Shown here piece after piece: positions 1 to 8,449 of a stretch of DNA of 64,000 nucleotides. This DNA comes from Streptomyces sp. NBC_00223 (GTDB lineage Bacteria; Actinomycetota; Actinomycetes; Streptomycetales; Streptomycetaceae). Numbering within the stretch: the first letter of the stretch is position 1; each line of letters opens with the position of its first letter. The stretch lies in NCBI RefSeq assembly GCF_036199905.1, contig NZ_CP108109.1:3209501-3273500 (forward strand). The letters are read 5' to 3'. Below the pieces are notes generated by a model. It was given only the letters and a program-made list of their open reading frames with translations, was not told the DNA's origin and did not search any database. Position numbers and translations under genes: made by a program.

Positions 1-25
1 GGGGTTTAACCGCGACACTGTCCCC

Positions 26-958
26 GTGAGACATGTCATCGCCCTCGATGTGGGCGGCACCGGGATGAAGGCCGCCCTGGTCGCGGAGGACGGCACGCTG
101 CTGCACCAGGCGCGCCGCCCCACCGGCCGGGACCGCGGTCCCGACGCCGTGATCGCCGCCATCCTCGACTTCGCCGCCGAGCTGCGCGACCACGGCCTGG
201 GCGCGTACGGCGAGCCCGCCTGCGCTGCGGGCCTGGCCGTGCCCGGCATCGTCGACGACGTGCGCGGCATCGCCGTGTACGCCGCCAACCTCGGCTGGCG
301 GGACGTCCCGCTGCGGGCGCTGCTGTCCGAGCGGCTGGGCGGTGTGCCGGTCGCGCTCGGGCACGACGTACGGGCCGGCGGGCTGGCCGAGGGCCGGATC
401 GGCGCGGGCAACGGCGCCGACCGCTTCCTCTTCCTGCCGCTGGGCACCGGCATCGCGGGCGCCATCGGCATCGACGGCCGGATCGAGGCGGGCGCGCACG
501 GGTACGCGGGGGAGATCGGGCACATCGTGGTCCGGCCCGGCGGCCCGAAGTGCGGCTGCGGGCAGTACGGCTGTCTGGAGACGCTGGCCTCGGCCGGGGC
601 GGTCTCCCGCGCCTGGGCGGCGGCCAGCGGCGACCCGGAGGCGGACGCGGCGGCCTGCGCGCTGGCCGTCGAGGCGGGCGACCCGGAGGCGATCGAGGTG
701 TGGCGCGAGGCCATCGACGCGCTCGCCGACGGCCTGGTGACCGGTCTCACCCTGCTCGACCCCAGGGTCCTGATCATCGGCGGCGGCCTGGCCGAAGCCG
801 GGGACACCCTCTTCGGCCCGCTGCGGGCGGCCGTCGAGGCACGCATCACGTTCCAGAAGCTCCCCCTCATCGTCCCCGCCGCTCTGGGGGACACCGCCGG
901 CTGCCTGGGCGCGGGTCTGCTCGCCTGGGACCTGATCTCCGTGGAGGTATCGGCCTGA
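26..958 (+). CDS. nagK: ROK family sugar kinase (probable N-acetylglucosamine kinase)
   Basis: This 310-aa protein is a cytoplasmic ROK-family kinase that probably phosphorylates N-acetylglucosamine or glucose at C6. Near the N-terminus it has the phosphate-binding ALDVGGTGMKAAL motif. The ROK zinc motif CGCGQYGCLE lies near residue 176, and the GHDVRAGG segment carries the probable catalytic Asp. The length is normal for ROK kinases and there is no N-terminal helix-turn-helix, so it is an enzyme rather than a ROK repressor. It starts with GTG; the frame stays open to the window edge, so a start further upstream cannot be excluded. Its stop overlaps the nagA start by one base, indicating translational coupling and a role in GlcNAc catabolism. 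Substrate specificity is inferred from the neighbour. Confidence 0.88.
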   Translation: MRHVIALDVGGTGMKAALVAEDGTLLHQARRPTGRDRGPDAVIAAILDFAAELRDHGLGAYGEPACAAGLAVPGIVDDVRGIAVYAANLGWRDVPLRALLSERLGGVPVALGHDVRAGGLAEGRIGAGNGADRFLFLPLGTGIAGAIGIDGRIEAGAHGYAGEIGHIVVRPGGPKCGCGQYGCLETLASAGAVSRAWAAASGDPEADAAACALAVEAGDPEAIEVWREAIDALADGLVTGLTLLDPRVLIIGGGLAEAGDTLFGPLRAAVEARITFQKLPLIVPAALGDTAGCLGAGLLAWDLISVEVSA

Positions 959-2118
959 TGGCCCCCGTAACGACAACGCAGCGCACGGTGCTGGCGGGTG
1001 CCCGTGTGGTCCTGCCGTCAGGAGTGGTGGAAGGCGGCCGGCTGACCGTCGAGGGCACCCGGATCGCGGCGAACGAGCAGGCCGAGCAGGCCACGCTCGA
1101 CCTCGCCGGACAGGGCCTGACGATCGTCCCCGGCTTCGTCGACCTGCACAACCACGGCGGCGGCGGCGCGTCCTTCACCTCCGGCACCGCCGAGGACATC
1201 CTCACCGGCGTGCGCACCCACCGCGAGCACGGCACGACCACGCTCGTGGCGTCCACCGTCACCGAGAACCTGGAGACGCTGGCCGGCCGGGCCGCGCTGC
1301 TCTCCGAACTGGTCGAGCAGGGCGACCTCGCGGGCATCCACTTCGAGGGCCCGTTCATCTCGCCGTGCCGCAAGGGCGCGCACGACGAGGGCCTGCTGCG
1401 GCACCCCGACCCGGTGGACGTGCGCAAGCTGGTCGAAGCCGCGCGCGGCGCCGCGAAGATGCTCACCCTGGCCGCAGAACTCCCCGGCGGCATCGAGTCG
1501 GTACGGCTGCTGGCCGACCTCGGCGTGATCGCCGCGATCGGCCACACCGACGCCACCTACGAGCAGACCCGGCAGGCCATCGATGCGGGCGCGACCGTGG
1601 CCACCCACCTGTTCAACGCGATGCCGCCGCTCCAGCACCGCACACCGGGCCCGATCGCGGCGCTGCTGGAGGACGAGCGGGTCACCGTCGAGCTGATCAA
1701 CGACGGCACGCATCTGCACCCGTCGATCCTGGAGCTGGCCTTCGACAGCGCGGGCGCGGACCGGGTCGCCTTCATCACCGACGCGATGGACGCGGCCGGC
1801 TTCGGCGACGGCATGTACGACCTCGGGCCGATGAAGGTCGAGGTGCTGGAGGGCGTCGCCCGGCTGGTGGAGGGCGGCTCCATCGCCGGCTCCACGCTCA
1901 CCCTGGACACCGCGTTCCAGCGGGCCGTGACCCTCGACGGGCTCTCGCTCACCGACACCGTACGGGCCATCTCGACCAACCCGGCCCGGCTGCTCGGCCT
2001 GGACGACCGGATCGGCACCCTGGAGCCCGGCAAGGACGCCGACCTGGTGGTCCTGGACGAGGGGTACGACCTGGTCGGCGTCATGCGCAAGGGCGAGTGG
2101 GTGGTCCGGCCCGCCTGA
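958..2118 (+). CDS. nagA: N-acetylglucosamine-6-phosphate deacetylase
   Basis: NagA removes acetate from GlcNAc-6-phosphate to give glucosamine-6-phosphate. The 386-aa protein has the amidohydrolase metal motif DLHNHGGGG, the HFEGPF motif carrying the metal-binding Glu, the GHTDA and THLFNAM His motifs, and the ITDAMDAAG motif with the catalytic Asp. The C-terminal strand PGKDADLVVLDEGYDL is typical of the family's small beta domain. The ATG at 958 overlaps the TGA of the upstream kinase; the frame is open further upstream, but that part only shadows the kinase gene. In streptomycetes this pathway is controlled by DasR, but no DasR site is visible because only 25 bases precede the operon in this window. 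Confidence 0.95.
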   Translation: MAPVTTTQRTVLAGARVVLPSGVVEGGRLTVEGTRIAANEQAEQATLDLAGQGLTIVPGFVDLHNHGGGGASFTSGTAEDILTGVRTHREHGTTTLVASTVTENLETLAGRAALLSELVEQGDLAGIHFEGPFISPCRKGAHDEGLLRHPDPVDVRKLVEAARGAAKMLTLAAELPGGIESVRLLADLGVIAAIGHTDATYEQTRQAIDAGATVATHLFNAMPPLQHRTPGPIAALLEDERVTVELINDGTHLHPSILELAFDSAGADRVAFITDAMDAAGFGDGMYDLGPMKVEVLEGVARLVEGGSIAGSTLTLDTAFQRAVTLDGLSLTDTVRAISTNPARLLGLDDRIGTLEPGKDADLVVLDEGYDLVGVMRKGEWVVRPA

Positions 2119-2281
2119 TCCGGCCCGGACCCCGGCGGGCGCTCGGCGACTCCCGACGACTCCCAACCCGCGGCCTTTTCCGGCGATTCATAGCGAAATC
2201 AGACGATCGTACGACCAAGGGCCGCGAAATGGCGGCCGGTCCGCTCTGGGCTGGCCGCCGTTGATTTGCCATCATCATCAG

Positions 2282-3217
2282 GTGATCATCACCGTCACGC
2301 TGAACGCCGCGCTGGACGTGACCTACCGGGTCCCGGCCCTGCGCCCGCACACCACTCACCGGGTGCTCGACACCGCGGAACGACCCGGCGGCAAGGGACT
2401 CAACGTCGCCCGGGTGCTGGCCGCGCTCGGACACCGTACGACCGTCACCGGTTTCGCCGGCGGCCCGGCGGGCGACGAGCTGCGCCGAGGGCTGGCCGCC
2501 GACCCGTACGCCGAGCGGCTGACCGACGCGCTGGTCCAGGTCGCGGGCACCACCCGCCGTACGGTCGGCGTGGTGGACACCGCGTCCGGGGACACCACGA
2601 TGTTCAACGAGCCCGGGCCGACCGTCAGCCCCGCCGAGTGGGCCGACTTCGTCGACGTCTACCGGGAGCTGCTGACCGCGGGGGACGTGGCGGCGGTCGC
2701 GCTGTGCGGCAGCCTCCCGCCGGGGGTGCCGGTCGGCGCCTACGCCGAACTCGTCCGCGAGGCGCGGGCGAGCGGGGTCTTCGTCCTGCTGGACACCGCG
2801 GGCGAGCCGCTGCGCCGGGGGCTGGCCGCGCGGCCCGATCTGATCAAGCCGAACGCGGACGAGCTGGCCGGGCTCACCGGCTTCTCCGAGCCGGACCGGG
2901 CCGCGCGCGACGCCCGGCGCCGCGGGGCGCGGGCGGTCGCCGCCTCACTCGGCCCCGACGGCATGCTCGCGGTCACCGAGGAGGGCGACTGGCGGGCGCT
3001 GCCGCCGGGCCGGCTGTCCGGCAATCCGACCGGCGCGGGCGACTCCGCGGTGGCCGGGCTGCTCTCGGCGCTCGCCGAGGGCCTGCCCTGGCCGCAGCGG
3101 CTGGCCCGGGCGGTCGCGCTGTCAGCGGCGACGGTGGTCGCGCCGGCCGCCGGGGAGTACGACGCGGCGGCGTACGAGGAGCTGCTGCCGAAGGTGGCCG
3201 TCGCGCCCGTCGCGTGA
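2282..3217 (+). CDS. PfkB-family sugar kinase (1-phosphofructokinase/tagatose-6-phosphate kinase type)
   Basis: This 311-aa cytoplasmic kinase belongs to the PfkB/LacC/FruK group, which phosphorylates sugar phosphates such as fructose-1-phosphate. The N-terminus IITVTLNAALDVTYRV, the PGGKGLNVARVL motif and the C-terminal NPTGAGDSAVAG motif, with the catalytic Asp of GAGD, are all intact. I chose the GTG at 2282 because the family N-terminus begins exactly there; a TTG at 2261 would add seven unlikely residues. No Shine-Dalgarno sequence precedes it, so the mRNA may be leaderless. It lies 163 bp after nagA in the same direction and is probably part of the same amino-sugar or hexose-phosphate module. 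The exact substrate cannot be read from the sequence. Confidence 0.85.
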   Translation: MIITVTLNAALDVTYRVPALRPHTTHRVLDTAERPGGKGLNVARVLAALGHRTTVTGFAGGPAGDELRRGLAADPYAERLTDALVQVAGTTRRTVGVVDTASGDTTMFNEPGPTVSPAEWADFVDVYRELLTAGDVAAVALCGSLPPGVPVGAYAELVREARASGVFVLLDTAGEPLRRGLAARPDLIKPNADELAGLTGFSEPDRAARDARRRGARAVAASLGPDGMLAVTEEGDWRALPPGRLSGNPTGAGDSAVAGLLSALAEGLPWPQRLARAVALSAATVVAPAAGEYDAAAYEELLPKVAVAPVA

Positions 3218-3262
3218 GCGGCCCGACGCGGGAGCGGCCCGACGCGGGAGCGGCCCACCGGG
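3216..3262 (+). repeat. 16-bp tandem repeat, about three copies
   Basis: A 16-base unit, GAGCGGCCCGACGCGG, occurs twice in perfect tandem from 3216, followed by a partial third copy. The array begins at the stop codon of the PfkB kinase and fills the short gap before the convergent carbohydrate-binding protein gene. It probably arose by slippage; no hairpin typical of a terminator is evident. Confidence 0.7.
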
Positions 3263-3292
3263 CAGGCGCCCCCGCCGAGCCGCCGCCCGCCG

Positions 3293-4375
3293 CTACTTCG
3301 TGACCTGGCCCTCCTTGAGCCACACCTGGTCCAGGTTGACCCCGCACTGGTTGCCGTCGCCGCAGCTCAGCGCGAGCGTGTTGGCGCCCTTCTTCAGGTC
3401 CACCCAGGCGAAGGTGGTGTTGTTCCACGCCTTCGCCCAGTCGGTGTAGCTGCCGTAGTTCTTGAGGTTGACGGGGTTCGAGCGGGGGGTGCCGTTGACG
3501 CCGAGGGTCAGCGTCGCGTCCGGGCCCGCGTTGCCGTAGTTGATGAAGAACGTGTACGAGTCGTCCTTCGGCACGGTGACCGTCCAGGTCGCGGAGGCGC
3601 CGACCTGGGCCATGTGGTCGACGTAGACGCCGCCGGCCGCGTTCGCGCCCGAGTGCTCGGTGCTCTGCTGGGCGCCGCCGGCCAGCACCAGGGTGGACGC
3701 GTCGACCTTCTTGGAGTCGAAGGGCTTCGGCGGCTCCTGCGTGGTCGGCTCGGTGCTGGGCGCGGTGCTGGTGGCCGGCGCGGTGGTCTGCTGGTCGGTC
3801 GCCTGCTTCTTGCCGCCGCCCGAGCCGTTGGTCATCGCGAAGGCGATGCCGATGGCCACGGCGGCGACCACGGCGACCGCCGCGATCAGCAGGCCCTTGC
3901 GGTTCGGGGAGCCGGGCCCGTCGTCGTAGCCCTGCCCGCCGCCGCGGCGGCCGCCGGGGGGCTGCTGCTCGTACGGGGGCCGGTCCTGGCCGCCGGGGCC
4001 CTGACCGGGGCCCTGGCCGTACGGCGGCTGCTGGGCGTACTGCTGCCGGCCGTATCCGGGCGGGCCGCCGTACGGCTGACCCGGGACCTGGCCGGGAGCC
4101 TGGCCCTGGCCCTGGTCGTAGCCGCCGGGCTGCTGGGGCTGCTGCGGCGGGTAGCCGTAACCGCCCGGCTGCTGGGGCGGGTAGCCGTAACCGCCGGGCT
4201 GCTGCGGCGGCGGGGTGCGGCGCTCACCGACCCGCTGCACCGAGTTGTAGGACGTACGCGGCATGCCCGGGCCCGGCTGACCCTCGGCGGGGTCAGGCTG
4301 CTCGCCGCCCTCGGACCGGTAGAGATACGCGAACGGGTCGTCGTTCTCCGGGGTGCCGTCGTTTCCGGCAGTCAT
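3293..4375 (-). CDS. Membrane-anchored protein with C-terminal carbohydrate-binding (CBM35/CBM6-like) domain
   Basis: The 360-aa protein has three parts. Residues 1 to about 158 are a Pro/Gln/Gly/Tyr-rich cytoplasmic region with repeated PQQPGGYGYP units. One transmembrane helix (IAAVAVVAAVAIGIAFAM) lies at about residues 162-181. After a Thr/Ser-rich linker, the exterior part ends in a beta-sandwich with GGVYVDHMAQVG, FFINYGNAG and VNLDQVWL signatures typical of CBM35/CBM6 lectin-like modules. It probably binds cell-surface or environmental glycans; no catalytic domain is present. I chose the ATG at 4375 because the 43 residues upstream in frame look like noncoding sequence. It is convergent with the amino-sugar operon. 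The ligand is unknown. Confidence 0.8.
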   Translation of the reverse strand: MTAGNDGTPENDDPFAYLYRSEGGEQPDPAEGQPGPGMPRTSYNSVQRVGERRTPPPQQPGGYGYPPQQPGGYGYPPQQPQQPGGYDQGQGQAPGQVPGQPYGGPPGYGRQQYAQQPPYGQGPGQGPGGQDRPPYEQQPPGGRRGGGQGYDDGPGSPNRKGLLIAAVAVVAAVAIGIAFAMTNGSGGGKKQATDQQTTAPATSTAPSTEPTTQEPPKPFDSKKVDASTLVLAGGAQQSTEHSGANAAGGVYVDHMAQVGASATWTVTVPKDDSYTFFINYGNAGPDATLTLGVNGTPRSNPVNLKNYGSYTDWAKAWNNTTFAWVDLKKGANTLALSCGDGNQCGVNLDQVWLKEGQVTK

Positions 4376-4518
4376 CCGCTGTCCACTCCCTTGTGCTGTG
4401 GTATGCCGAAACCCTACCGGCCCCGGAAGACACACCGCCCTAGTCGTTCGACGCAGGACCAGGTCAGGAAGGTTCCCTGTGACCAGTCCCACGGACATTG
4501 TCACGTACCGTTAACGCC

Positions 4519-5511
4519 GTGGACGACGAGTGGCTGCCGTGGTGTGCGGCGATGGACCGCGCGCTGTACGGACCGGCCGGTTTCTTCGTACGGGAACGGC
4601 CCGCGGCGCACTTCCGCACGTCCGTGCACGCCTCGGCCCGGTACGCGGGGGCGGTCGCCGAGCTGCTGCTGCGGGTCGACACGGCGCTCGGGCGGCCGGA
4701 CCCGCTGGCCTTCGTGGACATGGGCGCGGGCCGCGGTGAGCTGGCGCTCGGCGTGCTCGCCGCGCTGCCGGCCGGGGTCGCCGGGCGGGTCCGGGCGCAC
4801 GCGGTGGAGCGGGCGGCCCGGCCGCCGGGGCTCGATCCGCGGATCGGCTGGTCGGCGGAGCCGCCCGCGGGGGTGCGGGGGCTGCTCTTCGCCAACGAAT
4901 GGCTCGACAACGTGCCGCTGCCGGTGGCCGCGCCCGGTCCCGGGGGCCGTCCGCACTACGTCCTGGTCCGGGCCCGCGACGGCGCGGAGCGGCTGGGCGG
5001 GCCGGTGAGCGCGCGGGACGCGGGGTGGCTGGCGCGCTGGTGGCCCTGGCCGGCGGCGGCTCCCGAGGAGGGCGCGGCGTTCCGGGCCGAGATCGGGCGG
5101 CCCCGGGAGGCCGCCTGGGCCGACGCGGTGGCCACGCTGGACGCGGGGCTGGCCGTCGCCGTCGACTACGCCCACACCCTTGCCGCCCGGCCGCCGTACG
5201 GCACGCTCACCGGCTACCGCGACGGCCGCCAGGTCCCGCCGGTGCCGGACGGCGGCTGCGATCTGACCGCGCATGTCGCGGTGGACGCGCTGCCGGGCAC
5301 CGTACGCACCCAGCGGGAGGCCCTGCGCGCCCTCGGGGTCTCCGGCGGCCGCCCCCCGCTCGCCCTGGCCTCGACGGACCCCGCCGCCTACGTACGCGCC
5401 CTGTCCACCGCGGGCGAGGCGGCCGAACTCACCGCCCCGGGCGGCCTCGGCGACTTCACCTGGCTCACCACCCCCGCCTCCCCGGACTGCGCCGCCCTCC
5501 TCACCCCCTGA
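4519..5511 (+). CDS. SAM-dependent methyltransferase, MidA/NDUFAF7 (DUF185) family
   Basis: This 330-aa protein is a class I methyltransferase of the DUF185 family. The glycine-rich SAM motif [16 protein letters not shown] lies near residue 70, and the family motif [15 protein letters not shown] follows. The C-terminal half has [12 protein letters not shown] and [13 protein letters not shown] segments typical of the family. The mitochondrial relative NDUFAF7 dimethylates an arginine of the complex I subunit NDUFS2, which is homologous to NuoD. Here the next gene, 86 bp downstream in the same direction, is a NuoD paralogue, so that protein is the obvious candidate substrate; this is inference. 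I prefer the GTG at 4519; a TTG at 4498 is also in frame. Confidence 0.82.
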   Translation: MDDEWLPWCAAMDRALYGPAGFFVRERPAAHFRTSVHASARYAGAVAELLLRVDTALGRPDPLAFVDMGAGRGELALGVLAALPAGVAGRVRAHAVERAARPPGLDPRIGWSAEPPAGVRGLLFANEWLDNVPLPVAAPGPGGRPHYVLVRARDGAERLGGPVSARDAGWLARWWPWPAAAPEEGAAFRAEIGRPREAAWADAVATLDAGLAVAVDYAHTLAARPPYGTLTGYRDGRQVPPVPDGGCDLTAHVAVDALPGTVRTQREALRALGVSGGRPPLALASTDPAAYVRALSTAGEAAELTAPGGLGDFTWLTTPASPDCAALLTP

Positions 5512-5597
5512 CCGCTCCCGAGTACGGCACCGGCGGGCCGCCGCGGACGGTGTGGACCGGCGCGAAGGGCGGGCGCTCCGGCTGAGACAATGAGCCC

Positions 5598-6740
5598 ATG
5601 ACGGAGACCACGATCGGGATCGGCGGCGCGGCCGAGAGCACCGACATGGTGCTGAACATCGGCCCGCAGCACCCTTCGACGCACGGCGTGCTGCGGCTGC
5701 GGCTCGTTCTGGACGGCGAGCGGATCGCGAGCGCCGAACCGATCGTCGGCTATATGCACCGGGGCGCGGAAAAGCTCTTCGAGGCCCGGGACTACCGGCA
5801 GATCGTGATGCTGGCCAACCGTCACGACTGGCTCTCGGCCTTCTCCAACGAACTCGGCGTCGTCCTCGCCGTCGAACGCATGCTGGGCATGGAAGTGCCC
5901 GAGCGCGCGGTGTGGACCCGGACCCTGCTCGCCGAGCTGAACCGCGTGCTGAACCATCTGATGTTCCTCGGCTCCTATCCGCTGGAGCTGGGCGGCATCA
6001 CCCCGATTTTCTACGCCTTCACCGAGCGCGAGCACATCCAGCAGGTGATGGAGGAGGTATCCGGCGGCCGGATGCACTACATGTTCAACCGGGTCGGCGG
6101 CCTCAAGGAGGACCTGCCCAACGGCTGGCTGGGCCGCGCCCGCGAGGCCGTCGCCGGGGTGCGCTCCCGGATGAGCCGCTTCGACGACCTGGTCCTCGGC
6201 AACGAGATCTTCCGCGGCCGCACCCGCGGCGTCGGCGTGCTCGCCCCCTCCGACGTGCACGGCTACGGGGTGAGCGGACCGATCGCCCGCGGCTCCGGCG
6301 TGGACTTCGACCTGCGCCGCGACGAGCCGTATCTCGCGTACGGGGAGCTGGCCGACACGCTCAAGGTGGTCACCAGGACCGAGGGCGACTGCCTGGCCCG
6401 CTTCGAGGTGCTGCTCGGCCAGACCCACAACTCCCTCGACCTCGCGGACGCCTGCCTGGACCGGCTGGCCGGACTCCCGCCGGGCCCGATCAACCAGCGC
6501 CTGCCGAAGGTGCTCAAGGCCCCCGAGGGCCACACCTACGCCTGGACCGAGAACCCGCTGGGCATCAACGGCTACTACCTCGTCTCCAAGGGCGAGAAGA
6601 CCCCTTACCGGCTCAAGCTGCGCTCGGCGTCGTACAACAACATCCAGGCGCTGGCCGTGCTGCTGCCGGGCACGCTGGTGGCCGACATGGTGGCGATCCT
6701 CGGGTCGATGTTCTTCGTCGTCGGCGACGTCGACAAGTAG
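5598..6740 (+). CDS. nuoD2: Stand-alone NADH-quinone oxidoreductase subunit D (NuoD paralogue)
   Basis: This 380-aa protein is homologous to the 49-kDa subunit of respiratory complex I, which helps form the quinone site. The [14 protein letters not shown] motif, the [10 protein letters not shown] motif, the LNRVLNHLM helix and the C-terminal GDVDK are all present, and the length is normal. No other nuo genes are nearby, so this is not the main nuo operon. The only coupled gene is the DUF185 methyltransferase upstream. A perfect hairpin follows and should terminate transcription. The protein may be an alternative complex I subunit or belong to a related hydrogenase-like assembly; the sequence does not decide this. 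Confidence 0.9.
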   Translation: MTETTIGIGGAAESTDMVLNIGPQHPSTHGVLRLRLVLDGERIASAEPIVGYMHRGAEKLFEARDYRQIVMLANRHDWLSAFSNELGVVLAVERMLGMEVPERAVWTRTLLAELNRVLNHLMFLGSYPLELGGITPIFYAFTEREHIQQVMEEVSGGRMHYMFNRVGGLKEDLPNGWLGRAREAVAGVRSRMSRFDDLVLGNEIFRGRTRGVGVLAPSDVHGYGVSGPIARGSGVDFDLRRDEPYLAYGELADTLKVVTRTEGDCLARFEVLLGQTHNSLDLADACLDRLAGLPPGPINQRLPKVLKAPEGHTYAWTENPLGINGYYLVSKGEKTPYRLKLRSASYNNIQALAVLLPGTLVADMVAILGSMFFVVGDVDK

Positions 6741-6779
6741 GCACCGACAAGCAGCCGCCGACAAGCGCGCACAACGCAC

Positions 6780-6810
6780 GAGGCCCCGCGGCAGGACGCC
6801 GCGGGGCCTC
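6780..6810. terminator. Bidirectional intrinsic terminator between convergent genes
   Basis: Perfect 13-bp arms, GAGGCCCCGCGGC and GCCGCGGGGCCTC, flank a 5-base loop. The hairpin lies between the nuoD paralogue stop (6740) and the convergent coiled-coil gene stop (6826), so it can serve both. There is no long U tract, which is common for actinobacterial terminators. Confidence 0.85.
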
Positions 6811-6825
6811 GGTTCGTACGGGCGG

Positions 6826-7818
6826 TCACGCCTGGGCGCGCAGCCCGCTCATGTCCAGCTGCTCGGTGTCGTCGTGCGCCGTGAGGTCGATGACCTCGGA
6901 CGCCGGCTCCCCGGCCTGGGCGTGCTCCTCGGACGCCGGCGCGGGCGCCGCGGAGGACGCGGGCTCGGCCTGGTCCTTCCCGGCCTCCGGCGCCGCGGGC
7001 ACCTGCGTGCCGAAGAAGTCGAAGCCGCCGATCGCCCGGTGCGCCGGGGTGTGCTGAGGGGCCGTCCGCTGCGGCGGCTGGGCGTAGGGCAGTACGGCCT
7101 TCGCGGCGGTGGCCGCGGTGGCCGGAACCAGATGGTGCTCACGGGCCGCGGGAACGGCGGGCGCGGTCCCGTCGGCGGCGTGCCTGCCCTGCGGCTCCTC
7201 CTCCGTGGGCGCCGCGGCCTCCCGGCGGCGGGCGTCGTCGACGGTGCGCTGCGCCTGCTGCTTGGCCCCGTTGCGGGTCAGGTCGCGCAGCGCCTGCTCG
7301 GCCTTGAGGAAGGCCGCCGGGCCGACCGGCGAGGGCCCGGCGGACAGCGCGAGCTTCTGCCCGGCGCCCTCCGTCTGGAGCTTGCGGCGGGCTTCGAGCG
7401 CGCGGGCCCGCTCGCTCTCGGCGGTGGCGTAGCGGCGCAGCAGATCGGCGTGCTCGGTACGGAGTCGGGCCAGCTCGGAGCGCTTGGCGCGGAGCTTCTT
7501 CTCCAGTCGCCCGCGGATGTCGCGGGACTCCTCAAGGTCTGTCTCCAGCTCGGCGACGCGCTCGTCGGCGCGCCATTCCTCGCGGGTGCGGGCCGTGATC
7601 AGCTCGGCGACCCGGCGGCCGGCCGAGCGGTCCCAGGAGCGGGCGAGGGTCGCGCCGGCGCCCGCGGTGAGCGCGGCGGCGACGGTCAGAACGCGGAGCA
7701 CGGCCGTATCAGCGGCGAGCAGGGAGGCGGCGGCGAATGCCGCGGCGCAGCCTGCGACGGTCAGCGGCGGCAGCATCCGGTGCAACGGCGGCGAATGGCG
7801 GTGTCTTCCACGGGGCAT
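6826..7818 (-). CDS. Two-TM membrane protein with coiled coil, function unknown
   Basis: The 330-aa product begins MPRGRHRHS and has two close hydrophobic helices at about residues 17-33 and 38-57. A long charged coiled coil follows at about residues 85-150, rich in Glu, Arg and Leu heptads (for example VAELETDLEESRDI). The C-terminal half is Ala/Pro-rich and low in complexity, and ends in an acidic stretch (EVIDLTAHDDTEQLD). No catalytic motif is recognised. Similar membrane-proximal coiled-coil proteins are common in streptomycetes. The start is the ATG at 7818, since in-frame sequence upstream is low-quality and runs towards the 39-bp palindrome. It may be a structural or septal protein, but that is a guess. 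Confidence 0.72.
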   Translation of the reverse strand: MPRGRHRHSPPLHRMLPPLTVAGCAAAFAAASLLAADTAVLRVLTVAAALTAGAGATLARSWDRSAGRRVAELITARTREEWRADERVAELETDLEESRDIRGRLEKKLRAKRSELARLRTEHADLLRRYATAESERARALEARRKLQTEGAGQKLALSAGPSPVGPAAFLKAEQALRDLTRNGAKQQAQRTVDDARRREAAAPTEEEPQGRHAADGTAPAVPAAREHHLVPATAATAAKAVLPYAQPPQRTAPQHTPAHRAIGGFDFFGTQVPAAPEAGKDQAEPASSAAPAPASEEHAQAGEPASEVIDLTAHDDTEQLDMSGLRAQA

Positions 7819-7985
7819 GGCCAGAAATTTAGCGTGCGGAACGCCTTCGTGGGGTAGCGGGGGCCGGAAATTCCTGGCGGTTTGCCCACCGGTTTCCCCG
7901 GCCCCCCACCCAGGGCATTGACCGGCACACGCTGTGTCCCGAATTGCCGGGGAATTGGCCGGTCGGGACATTTGTTGATCACTGT

Positions 7986-8024
7986 CTTTTCGATCTTGAC
8001 GTGGTCCACGTCAAGATCGAAAAG
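7986..8024. terminator. 39-bp perfect palindrome (19-bp arms, 1-base centre)
   Basis: The arms CTTTTCGATCTTGACGTGG and CCACGTCAAGATCGAAAAG are perfect reverse complements around one T. On the minus strand the structure starts five bases after the rhodanese stop codon, so a transcription terminator for the cysteine dioxygenase-rhodanese operon is the simplest reading. It is much less GC-rich than its surroundings and has no U tract, so an operator for the coiled-coil gene downstream is an alternative. Confidence 0.6.
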
Positions 8025-8029
8025 CGCCT

Positions 8030-8449
8030 TCAGGAATCCGCGGAAGCCGGGTCGGAAGCGCCCGCCGGAGCCGTCACCGGCAGGCCCGCGGCGCGCCACG
8101 CCTGGAAGCCGCCGACCAGATCCGTGGCGCGGTGCAGTCCGAGGTCCTGGAGCGAGGCGGCGGCCAGCGAGGAGGCGTAGCCCTCGTTGCAGACGACGAT
8201 CACCGGCAGGTCGTGGCCGGTCGCCTCGGGCAGCTTGTGACTGCCCAACGGGTCGAGCCGCCACTCCAGTTCATTGCGCTCCACGACCACCGCGCCGGGG
8301 ATCGTCCCGTCCCGGTCCCGCAGGGCCGCGTACCGTATGTCGACCAGCAGGGCGCCCTCCCGGACGGCCTGCGCGGCCTCCCCGGGCTCGACGCGGGTCA
8401 GCCGGGTCCGTACGGCGTCCAGGTGGTCGTCTATCGAACGCGCGGTCAT
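8030..8449 (-). CDS. Rhodanese-like sulfurtransferase
   Basis: This is a 139-aa single-domain rhodanese. The active loop VVCNEGYASSLAAA, near the middle, supplies the persulfide-forming cysteine. The substrate-side motifs LLVDIRYAALRDRDGTIPGAVVVERNE and FQAWRAAGLPV match the fold. The ATG at 8449 overlaps the stop of the cysteine dioxygenase by four bases and has a GAGGAG ribosome-binding site five bases upstream; two GTG codons just before it are less well placed. It probably moves or detoxifies sulfane sulfur released from cysteine, working with its operon partner in the cytoplasm. Confidence 0.88.
   Translation of the reverse strand: MTARSIDDHLDAVRTRLTRVEPGEAAQAVREGALLVDIRYAALRDRDGTIPGAVVVERNELEWRLDPLGSHKLPEATGHDLPVIVVCNEGYASSLAAASLQDLGLHRATDLVGGFQAWRAAGLPVTAPAGASDPASADS

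Noticed and set aside
1..25. DasR operator expected before the nagK-nagA operon
   Set aside because: Only 25 bases are available and they contain no recognisable palindrome.
2231..2259. GGCGGCC/GGCCGCC inverted repeat before the PfkB kinase as terminator
   Set aside because: The 7-bp arms with a 15-base loop are too weak to separate from chance in such GC-rich DNA.
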